Shown in pieces: positions 13,414 through 19,798 of a stretch of 19,798 nucleotides of DNA. This DNA comes from CAZSNT01 sp964607765 (GTDB lineage: Bacteria; Verrucomicrobiota; Lentisphaeria; Oligosphaerales; JABHEG01), in assembly GCA_964607765.1 (NCBI GenBank), contig CAZSNT010000179.1:1-19798 (forward strand), written 5' to 3'. The notes under the pieces are model-generated. The model was not told where the DNA came from, did not search any database, and worked only from the letters and a program-made list of their open reading frames with translations. The first letter of the stretch is position 1; each line of letters opens with the position of its first letter. The position numbers and the translations under genes were made by a program.

Positions 13414-16400
13414 GTGACGCGCCTCTCACGGGTTCACCATTCGCTGCGCTGTGCTCCGATCCATCCGCCTGTACCAGTTCGTGGTACTTGCGGCGGATTG
13501 TCTCGTCGAACTCGAACAGGCACCGGCGCCTGACTTTGGTGGCCTCCGCTTCGAGTTCCTTCTCGTCGAGCCCGGACACGTCCACGCCGCGCGCTGTGAG
13601 CAGGCCCCGGACGTTGTCGAAGCGCTGCTCTCCCAGTGCAAAGCTCTCGGCAGGATAGCCTTTGCCGAACCAGGCGTTGATGTCTGCTCCGTGCTTGAGC
13701 AGGAACGTGGTGAGGCGGGGGGAAGCCCTGCCGGCGCTGACCATGAGCGGCGTGCACCCGGCGGAGTTGGCCAGGTTCAGGTCGGCGCCGGCCTTGACGA
13801 GAATCTGTGCGATCTCCACGTGGCCTTGATCACAGGCAACGAGCAACGGTGTGCGGAGACCATCCTCGGCCAGTGTATTGAGGTCGGGCTTGCCTTTGAG
13901 AAGCTCGGCAACGGTGGCTTTGTCGCCACTCTCGACCGCCTTGAGCAGCTTTGCGTTAGCGTCCGCAGCGCGCGCGCCGGACGTGGCTACGGACAGGGCG
14001 CTGACGAGCAGTAGAGGGAACAGTAGTGCTGTGCGTTGTGTCCTGCGTCGGCGCCAGCGCATGAATCCGAGCAGCGCAACGGTCAGACAGAGCAGCGGCA
14101 CACGGGCACGCTTTGGGATGCAGCGTTCGAGTGTGGATTCGCGGTAACCGGAGGGGGTGTGCCCGCCTGTTCCTTGCCCGGCGCTCGACCAGTCTTGGGC
14201 GGAAGGTTCATGCCGCGCCCCCGCGCTGTGCGTTCGCGTCGTGCTGTGCGACTGACGTGCGCCGGCACGCGTTCGGGCTGGCGGAGCGCCAGACTGTGCT
14301 GATGGTGGCACGGGATTGTCGCGAAACTCCTCGTACGCAGATATCAGCTCATCTTTGGGGATCAGGTAGAAGCCGCTCGCGGCGTTTCTGAGCGCAATGA
14401 CCAGACCGGCCGGTGTGACCAGCGTCTCGGCAAGGGTCGGGTGCTCGTACCGTGATGTCAGGTCCAGCAGATTCTTGCGGGTCACTTCGCCGTATTGTCG
14501 GGAGAGAATCAGCACGCGTTCATCCTCGGAGATGCTGAACTGCAGCGGAATGAAGACGCATTCGGGGGCTTTGGCCGTTTGGATGGTCAAGCCCGTAGCG
14601 TTCCTGCCGACGCCGGACGGCAGCGGGATGTTGTGTGCGAACCGGATCCGTTCGCGCGGATCGAGGATGAAGACCGCTTGCGGGTGCAGGTACGGCAACA
14701 GCTCGCCGGGCGCTGGTTTGGGCGAGGGAAGGTAGTATCTGAGCTCGGCGAACTCGGGAGGTATGGGACGCCACTTGCCCGACGCCACATTGTAGAACTG
14801 CGCCTCGTAGCGTCCGCCGCGGCCGGGTTTGGAGATGATGCCCACTTCGCCGTCACGGTTGGAGTGGCAGACCTGGAACAGACACCCGGCGATGTCGAGG
14901 GGGGACTGGGGAGGGGACCGCCGGCCACTGGCGATGAGCTTCGTTTTCCGTCGACGGAGATCGAAACTCATGATGCTGCCGAGCCGAGGACTGTGTGACA
15001 TAGAGGTCGGGAAAACGAGCAAATCGCCAATCTGGACGTAACCCCTGCTATTGCTATAGCGGGGGTCGTGCGGCTCGAACGACGTGTCGGTCCACCAGGT
15101 TCCCGTGTCCGGTGAATACTCCGCCACACCCATGGTATGGAGCACGATCAGTTTGCGGTTCCACTCAAACACGCCCAACGCGCGGAGATTGACAGTCGTC
15201 AGCTCGTCCGGGAATATGATTGCGTCATTCTCGAATGTGGTCGGATCAATGGACAGGAGGAATGTCCGGCTCACGTTGAGGCTGGAGAAATAATGGGCCA
15301 CGGCCCACACGCGGTCCCGGAACCAGGACAGGCCATGCATGCCGTTGGGGATGGTCCCGTCGGCCAGGACGGGAGCGTCGTGGCGGTAATGACTCCAGAA
15401 CCGGGTGACGTCCAGGCAGCGTTCCTGCTGTGTGTCCAAGAGGCCGGGAAATGTGCGTTCGAGCTTCTCCTGCAGTTCCGGGAACGCTCGGGCGCTGTAG
15501 TGAGGTAGGTCTGGAACGCGCTTGTGCGCAGTTCGAGTCGCAGCGTGGAGTTTGCGGGCGTCGGCAAGCGTGGAAACCATCAGATCCCTACCCAGATTCT
15601 TGATAGCTGAGCTGGGCTCCGACGAGTGCTCCAACAGGTAGAGCAGGTAGCGCAACGTGTAACGGTGTCGCTCAGGCGAGTACAGAAGGCCCTGTGGGGA
15701 GCCTTTGACTTGAGTCAGGGCAACGTGCTGGCTGGAATAGCTGTCGGCTAAATGACGCAGCATGCCGTAGTACCAGCGGATACCGTTGCTGGGGACGCCG
15801 TTGAACGCGGTTCGTGCATCCCAGAGCGATTGGTAGGCGTGTGCGATCAGGTTCTCCTTCTCTGTTGTGTCCTCGGTGACCAAGTAGCGGAGAACAGCCC
15901 AGACGAAGTGGTCTTCCGGTGTAGTTGCCTGGCCTTTGAGCCTGTCGAAAACAGTCCTGAAGGGCGCCTTTGGGTGGCTGCGACCATCGCGGGTGCGTTG
16001 GATGATGAACTGCTGGAAGCCGTCCACCAGCCGGTAGCGCAGGCCGGCCCGGCGATGCAATACATGCTCCGGTTCAACGTTGCTGAATGTCTCCCGCATC
16101 AGCACAAGATAGGCTTGGCCGAGAGACTCGGCATCAGAATGGCAGCCGGCAGTGAAGCGGGCATAGTGGGTCAAAATGCTTCCCCCCTCTGCCGTCAGCA
16201 GGACAGGAAGCCAGCGTTGGACGTTCGTCTGGGCCTTCTGTAGGTGTTCCCGGAGCCTGTCCCATCTCGGGTCTCTGGCTCTGTGCAGAGCGAACAGTGA
16301 GTGCCTGACACACGCGGATGTTGCGCGGTAGCACCTGTCGCGGTCGGCCGGGTCGAGCTTGTCAGCATGTTGCCAGAAGTGACCGAGGAAGGCGATGTTT

Positions 16401-17581
16401 TCGCCGGCCAACCCAATGATCCCGCTGGCTTCGTGCTGCAACTCTTCGGTGAACTCCGGATTGCCGTGATACGCTTCATGCCGACGGCCCATCGCTTCCC
16501 ATTTGTCTTCCAGGGCGGCGCCCCAGGGCATGTCGACGTGGGCGGGCCAGATGTAGTTGGCAACGTGGCGCGCTCTCAATTCGATCAGAAGCGCTGCCAT
16601 ATCCGTGCCTTTCTTGCCGAGATGCCACGCGGCTTCGGCGGCGGCCCGGGCGTCGGGATAGCTGCCGATACTCATGAGCCAGTGGGCGCGGCGCAAGTGG
16701 AAATCGGCCTCGGCCTGCAGCGACCAGCCTTCGGGCGCTTTGGAGGAAAGGTCGAGGGTCTTCAGAAGCGCTGCGGCTGCACGTTTCGCGAGTTCTGCTG
16801 CACGCAACGGGTCGCCCGTCGCTTCCGCGGGCGGGAAGGTCGTTCCGTCCGCCTTCTTGAGGTTGAGCACGACGCGCACGGGCTCTTTCGGATCAGGTGG
16901 CTGCTCGATGAAGCCCTCCACGGCGAGGCGGCCGGACCACAGCTTGCCGGTGTCGTTGGCCAGGTCTTTCTCGAACTGCACATCGTCGAGCTGCCGGCGT
17001 TCGAGCACGAACAGCTGCGGCTCCCGGCTCAAGCGTTCCTGCAGGAGAGCCTGGAACTCCGCCTCCAGCCCGAACGTGCGTGTGTTGACCAGACTGGACT
17101 TGATCTCGGACACAATGAGCAGCCAGGGCCGGGACGTGGGTTTGCGCAGCTGCGGCAGCAGCCGGGTCACGCTTGCACTCACCTGCGTCTGCCATTGATT
17201 CGGATCGTCCTTCGGCACTGGCACGGACAGATCCTCGACGATGACGCCGGGCGCGACCGAGACGATTCTGGTGCGCAGGTGCGTCTTGTCGCCGTAGCGC
17301 ATTTCCTCCGAGAGTTGGATAAGGGCGTCGGCCGCGGCCAGGCGCCCCACCTGCACCGCCTGTGTACCCACCAGCTTGGCGAGGGACAGCCCGTGCTCCT
17401 TGGCGATGCCGTCCAGGTCGTTCCGTTCGACCAGCACCAGTCCCTCCTGTTCGGAGAGCGTGACGGTAAGCAGATCTCCGTACGGCGCGAGTCGGCGCGG
17501 ACAGAGAACGGCAATCTTGAGCGGGGCCGCAGCCGCGTGCGCGGCGAGGACCGTGACGGCGAGACAGGCAACAGCTCTCAT
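13406..17581 (-). CDS. Secreted tandem CsgG-like protein with possible beta-propeller, membrane segments and ankyrin repeats (gene C)
   Basis: A 1391-aa protein. A signal peptide (MRAVACLAVTVLAAHAAAA) leads into CsgG-like domain 1 (20-147: LKIAVLCPRR, VLVERNDLDGIAKEHGL, AAADALIQLSE) and domain 2 (151-277: WLLIVSEIKSSL, LFVLERRQLDD, RLAVEGFI). A helical TPR-like region spans 285-710. A beta-rich, propeller-like region spans 735-1080. A Ser/Thr/Arg linker follows (1088-1157). A hydrophobic stretch ending in an Arg cluster (1160-1180, VPLLCLTVALLGFMRWRRRR) precedes a second one that looks like a signal peptide (TALLFPLLLVSALSVATSGARA). About four ankyrin repeats follow (1206-1335; TPLLVACDQGHVEIAQILVK). 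The ATG at 17581 overlaps the TGA of gene B (TGATG); a GTG at 17584 is the alternative start. The protein may be two ancestral genes fused near residue 1174. Confidence 0.85.
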   Translation of the reverse strand: MRAVACLAVTVLAAHAAAAPLKIAVLCPRRLAPYGDLLTVTLSEQEGLVLVERNDLDGIAKEHGLSLAKLVGTQAVQVGRLAAADALIQLSEEMRYGDKTHLRTRIVSVAPGVIVEDLSVPVPKDDPNQWQTQVSASVTRLLPQLRKPTSRPWLLIVSEIKSSLVNTRTFGLEAEFQALLQERLSREPQLFVLERRQLDDVQFEKDLANDTGKLWSGRLAVEGFIEQPPDPKEPVRVVLNLKKADGTTFPPAEATGDPLRAAELAKRAAAALLKTLDLSSKAPEGWSLQAEADFHLRRAHWLMSIGSYPDARAAAEAAWHLGKKGTDMAALLIELRARHVANYIWPAHVDMPWGAALEDKWEAMGRRHEAYHGNPEFTEELQHEASGIIGLAGENIAFLGHFWQHADKLDPADRDRCYRATSACVRHSLFALHRARDPRWDRLREHLQKAQTNVQRWLPVLLTAEGGSILTHYARFTAGCHSDAESLGQAYLVLMRETFSNVEPEHVLHRRAGLRYRLVDGFQQFIIQRTRDGRSHPKAPFRTVFDRLKGQATTPEDHFVWAVLRYLVTEDTTEKENLIAHAYQSLWDARTAFNGVPSNGIRWYYGMLRHLADSYSSQHVALTQVKGSPQGLLYSPERHRYTLRYLLYLLEHSSEPSSAIKNLGRDLMVSTLADARKLHAATRTAHKRVPDLPHYSARAFPELQEKLERTFPGLLDTQQERCLDVTRFWSHYRHDAPVLADGTIPNGMHGLSWFRDRVWAVAHYFSSLNVSRTFLLSIDPTTFENDAIIFPDELTTVNLRALGVFEWNRKLIVLHTMGVAEYSPDTGTWWTDTSFEPHDPRYSNSRGYVQIGDLLVFPTSMSHSPRLGSIMSFDLRRRKTKLIASGRRSPPQSPLDIAGCLFQVCHSNRDGEVGIISKPGRGGRYEAQFYNVASGKWRPIPPEFAELRYYLPSPKPAPGELLPYLHPQAVFILDPRERIRFAHNIPLPSGVGRNATGLTIQTAKAPECVFIPLQFSISEDERVLILSRQYGEVTRKNLLDLTSRYEHPTLAETLVTPAGLVIALRNAASGFYLIPKDELISAYEEFRDNPVPPSAQSGAPPARTRAGARQSHSTTRTHSAGARHEPSAQDWSSAGQGTGGHTPSGYRESTLERCIPKRARVPLLCLTVALLGFMRWRRRRTQRTALLFPLLLVSALSVATSGARAADANAKLLKAVESGDKATVAELLKGKPDLNTLAEDGLRTPLLVACDQGHVEIAQILVKAGADLNLANSAGCTPLMVSAGRASPRLTTFLLKHGADINAWFGKGYPAESFALGEQRFDNVRGLLTARGVDVSGLDEKELEAEATKVRRRCLFEFDETIRRKYHELVQADGSEHSAANGEPVRGASHE

Positions 17582-18510
17582 CACTTTGCCAGCTTGGGCA
17601 GGAGGCGCTGGGCTATGCGGGCGGCGGCTTGTTGAAGCGCGGCTTTGCCGGCCATTTGCTCGACCAGGTCGACGACGACCGCCGTCTGCCGGTCAGCGGC
17701 GATGACGTTGTCCGTCTTGATGTCCACCGCCTTGATCTCGAGGCGCGCTTTGACACTGATCAGGTTGCCGCGGCGCAGCGCGGATTCGCTGAAGCCCTCG
17801 CCTTCGATGCGGACAGTGGCTGCCTTGACTTCCGTTGCCACGTCGAAGCCGGTCTCTTTGCAGAACAGCATGATCTCAGTCTCTGCCGCCGGATCGACAG
17901 TGCGCTGGCCCACGTGGCGTTCCGGGATGGAGATGAACACGGTCGGGCGTTTGGCGTCGCCCAGCGCGGCTTTCAACGCCTTGATCTGGTCCTCCTGACT
18001 GACGACCTTGGCGACCAGCTTGTCTGACTCCTGGGTCACTACCTTGCTGACCTCGCCTGCCAGGCGTTCCACGATGGTGTCGATCTCCTCGCCGCGTTCG
18101 CCCTTGACTGAGGCGCCGAGAACGCGGCTCGTCTCCGTACCGATTATCTTGGCGATCGCGTAGAGCTTGCCGCCCACCTCCATCACAGAACCGGTGATGA
18201 GGATCTTGGCGCCGGTGAGCTGCCCTACCTGTGTGGCCTGCGCCGGGTTGACCATGCCGGACAGGTTGAGCTCGGCTTCTTGGAGCACGTCTTTCAGCTC
18301 GGCGCGATCGACCAGGTAGAGCTCGGGATCGGCAACGAGTTCCGCGAACAGAATCTCGCTGGCCTGTGCGCCCAGGCCTGCGACTTCGCGGCCGCGTTCC
18401 TGGAACGGGAGAATGGCCGCGGGATGCACCTCCGCCCCCGTCGCAACCACGGCGAAGGCAAGCGTGCAGAGGAGGACTGCTCGTGCGAGGACAGTGCGAG
18501 GCGTTTGCAT
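17581..18510 (-). CDS. Secreted protein with two CsgG/LpoB-like domains (gene B)
   Basis: A 309-aa protein with a signal peptide (MQTPRTVLARAVLLCTLAFA, cleavage near VATGA at 26). Domain 1 (28-150) is a typical CsgG/LpoB-type fold: HPAAILPFQERG, LYLVDRAELKDVLQEAELNL, VGQLTGAKILITGSV. A charged helix (150-187: ESDKLVAKVVSQEDQIKALK) links it to domain 2 (189-307: PTVFISIPERHVG, ETEIMLFCKETGFDVATEVK, final KAALQQAAARIAQRLLPKL), a degenerate second copy. It has no Cys after the signal peptide, so it is not a lipoprotein like E. coli CsgG, and it lacks an obvious transmembrane beta-hairpin. The ATG at 18510 has AAGGAG shortly upstream. The frame stays open far upstream of 18510 into gene A, but that extension lacks an SD. 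It is the shortest of the three tandem-CsgG proteins and may be the core subunit. Confidence 0.87.
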   Translation of the reverse strand: MQTPRTVLARAVLLCTLAFAVVATGAEVHPAAILPFQERGREVAGLGAQASEILFAELVADPELYLVDRAELKDVLQEAELNLSGMVNPAQATQVGQLTGAKILITGSVMEVGGKLYAIAKIIGTETSRVLGASVKGERGEEIDTIVERLAGEVSKVVTQESDKLVAKVVSQEDQIKALKAALGDAKRPTVFISIPERHVGQRTVDPAAETEIMLFCKETGFDVATEVKAATVRIEGEGFSESALRRGNLISVKARLEIKAVDIKTDNVIAADRQTAVVVDLVEQMAGKAALQQAAARIAQRLLPKLAK

Positions 18511-18531
18511 TGGGATTCTCCTTCTAGGTCT

Positions 18532-18555
18532 GGATTGTCGGATTGCTGGATTGCT
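18532..18555. repeat. Octamer repeat (GGATTGCT type) between genes A and B
   Basis: GGATTGTC, GGATTGCT and GGATTGCT lie in tandem, followed by a more degenerate GGGGATCG, in the 56-bp gap between the stop of gene A and the start of gene B. Confidence 0.75.
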
Positions 18556-18566
18556 GGGGATCGCGG

Positions 18567-19619
18567 CTATGGCGTTTCCTCTCTGTCTGTGGACAGGTAT
18601 TTGAGGATTGCCGCAAACAGGTAACGCGGTGTTGGCCCGCCCGTTTCCCACTTCTCGACAATGGGGAATTGGCAGAAGACCGCGCGCCCGCCTCCGGTGA
18701 ACGTGAGCTCGATCCATGGCCAGCCGCGGCTGTCGGTACGGCGCTGAGCAACGACGTCGACGCGGCGTGGCGCCAGCGTCCAGCTGGCCGTTGCCAGCCG
18801 TCCGTCGGGGGGCCAACCGTTTGCATCGAGTCGTCTGTCCAGCGAGTGAACCACGTCGTTTCCGCGCAGGCGCAGGTCGCGGGGGCGCGGCAGGTGTGGG
18901 GCATCCGGTGACGGCATGGTCAGGTGGCCGTCGCCCGGCGAAAGCCAGAGGACACTGACACCGCGTGCCGCTGCTTCGTAGATGGTTGTTACGGATCCAC
19001 GGTAGTCGTGAGGCGACACGCCCGGGGCGACGAGCAGTATTCCAGACTCCACAGCGGGGAGTTGACTGAAGCGTTGCACTTGCTCAAACGGGATGTCTGC
19101 CGCCTCGAACAAGGGAATGGCGGTCTCATCGGGGTCGAGTACGTGCAGCTTCAGGCTCTCGAGCCAGCGACGTTGTCCGGCAAACGGCTCGCGCGAGAAC
19201 AGCCAGAATCTGACCGTGCTGTCGGCAGAGGCGGGCTGATCTGTTCCGGCGTCCTCGCGAAGGGTCAGATCCGCGGCCATGGCGACCCCGGGTTTGAGCG
19301 GCGGCACCCGCAACCGGATCGGTGTGGTCGTTCCGGGAGTTACAGCGGCCTCGCCGCTGTCCAGCGTGCGATTTCGGCTGGTGAGTTGCCAGGAGAGCGT
19401 GCCCCGCGTTCCCGCGTGCACGTGCAGTTCGGCCTCCTCACCCGCGAACAGGGCTCGCCAAGGCGTCTGCAGATGCGCTGTCGGATGTTGTCCTGCTGCG
19501 CCGGCGGCAACCAGGCCGATGCAGACAGACAAGCGGCGGATGACCGCATGGCAAGTCCGGGGCATCAGCTTTGCCGCAAGTGCTTGACGCGGCCTCAATC
19601 GAGACGAGTCAGTTCCCAA
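18567..19619 (-). CDS. Secreted protein with Ig-like and class-I-GATase-like regions (gene A)
   Basis: The first gene of the CsgG-like unit. A signal peptide core (RRLSVCIGLVAAGAAG) is followed by a beta-sandwich region (about residues 50-140: AELHVHAGTRGTLSWQLTS, PIRLRVPPLKPG). A Rossmann-like domain then resembles class-I glutamine-amidotransferase/ThuA folds (about 140-345: WLESLKLHVL, SGILLVAPGVS, AAARGVSVLWLSPGDG, GRAVFCQFPIVEKW, YLFAAILKYL). No catalytic Cys is evident at the usual elbow, so it is probably non-enzymatic. A TTG at 19619 is preceded by the strong SD AGGAGGAGGGGG (19635-19624), giving 350 aa. An ATG at 19565 gives a more usual signal peptide (332 aa) but has no SD. The gap to gene B is 56 bp. 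Confidence 0.7.
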   Translation of the reverse strand: MGTDSSRLRPRQALAAKLMPRTCHAVIRRLSVCIGLVAAGAAGQHPTAHLQTPWRALFAGEEAELHVHAGTRGTLSWQLTSRNRTLDSGEAAVTPGTTTPIRLRVPPLKPGVAMAADLTLREDAGTDQPASADSTVRFWLFSREPFAGQRRWLESLKLHVLDPDETAIPLFEAADIPFEQVQRFSQLPAVESGILLVAPGVSPHDYRGSVTTIYEAAARGVSVLWLSPGDGHLTMPSPDAPHLPRPRDLRLRGNDVVHSLDRRLDANGWPPDGRLATASWTLAPRRVDVVAQRRTDSRGWPWIELTFTGGGRAVFCQFPIVEKWETGGPTPRYLFAAILKYLSTDREETP

Positions 19620-19678
19620 GCGACCCCCTCCTCCTGCAGTGGTTTGGCAGCAGACAGATGATCCCCGCAATGTGTAAA

Positions 19679-19707
19679 CGAATAGCACTGTCCTCCCGGC
19701 AAGTCAA
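19679..19707 (-). promoter_or_regulatory. Sigma70-like promoter candidate for the tandem-CsgG unit
   Basis: On the - strand TTGACT (19707-19702) is followed after 17 nt by TATTCG (19684-19679), which is preceded by an extended -10 TGC (19687-19685). The implied start near 19672 gives a leader of about 50 nt to the TTG start or about 105 nt to the ATG at 19565. It is the only good candidate upstream of the four genes. Confidence 0.55.
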
Positions 19708-19756
19708 GACGCGGCCCCGTTCGGGATCCAGCGCGGCACTTACGTGAGGCAACCCC

Positions 19757-19790
19757 GTAGCCCGGCTCTCCCGAGCCGGGTGTCCTTGTC
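19757..19790 (+). repeat. REP-like hairpin element, copy 2
   Basis: GTAG (19757-19760) is followed by CCCGGCTC, TCCC and GAGCCGGG (19761-19780) and TGTCCTTGTC. The 30 bp after the head are identical to those at 6267-6296. It lies about 50 bp upstream of the promoter candidate of gene A, near the window edge. Confidence 0.75.
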
Positions 19791-19798
19791 GTTCCGCT

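Noticed and set aside
13451..14014. Plus-strand frame (187 codons) opposite the ankyrin part of gene C
   Set aside because: It is antisense to well-formed ankyrin repeats and has no supporting start signal.
16301..17635. Long + strand open frame (444 codons) opposite gene C
   Set aside because: It has no signal, domain or SD and lies antisense to the CsgG-like domains. Long antisense frames are common in GC-rich coding DNA.
8095..19619. Curli (csg) operon
   Set aside because: CsgG-like folds are present, but there are no CsgA/B-type amyloid repeats and no CsgE/F-like proteins. The CsgG domains are doubled and joined to unrelated modules.
1..19798. tRNA, rRNA or riboswitch
   Set aside because: I found no cloverleaf, rRNA core sequence or known aptamer motif by eye. 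A covariance-model scan would settle it.

Overview
The window is GC-rich, gene-dense bacterial DNA with long, lightly spaced genes and no rRNA, tRNA, CRISPR array or recognisable transposase. The large secreted multi-domain proteins (CsgG-like, ankyrin, HEAT, PQQ-like), a secreted SGNH hydrolase, an ECF sigma/anti-sigma pair and intergenic DNA full of short heptamer or octamer repeats and REP-like palindromes suggest a PVC-type bacterium (Kiritimatiellota, Lentisphaerota, Verrucomicrobiota or Planctomycetota) or a similar uncultured lineage. No marker gene is present, so this placement is an inference.

Left part (1-3970). A polytopic membrane protein is followed by a membrane-anchored SGNH/GDSL hydrolase, both on +. 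Next comes a 12/13-bp tandem repeat and an octamer repeat. On the - strand follow a glycerate dehydrogenase-like D-2-hydroxyacid dehydrogenase and an 80-residue protein like the YvlB/LiaX N-terminal (SHOCT-like) domain. Each - strand gene has a sigma70-like promoter candidate.

Middle (3936-7967, + strand). A small secreted protein is followed by a three-gene unit: ECF sigma factor, two-TM anti-sigma-like protein and YbjQ-family protein. The sigma gene starts inside a heptamer repeat, and the last two genes overlap by ATGA. A 530-bp intergenic region packed with repeats (GGATGCC triplets, an imperfect inverted repeat, GATTGCA heptamers, a REP-like hairpin) precedes a membrane protein with an internally duplicated PH-like/DUF6585-like architecture.

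Right part (8095-19707, - strand). This is the most interesting region: a four-gene co-directional unit. Transcription appears to start at a TTGACT-17-TATTCG promoter near 19,700. The order is (A) a secreted protein with a class-I-GATase-like fold, (B) a 309-aa protein with two CsgG/LpoB-like domains, (C) a 1391-aa protein with two CsgG-like domains, a helical region, a possible beta-propeller, two closely spaced membrane segments and ankyrin repeats, and (D) a 1772-aa protein with FN3-like modules, two CsgG-like domains, TPR-like, PQQ-like and HEAT-like regions. B/C and C/D overlap, so translation is probably coupled. No curli subunit genes are visible. I infer an envelope complex built from three divergent tandem-CsgG proteins. 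A perfect 24-bp inverted repeat of REP type separates this unit from the convergent + strand gene.
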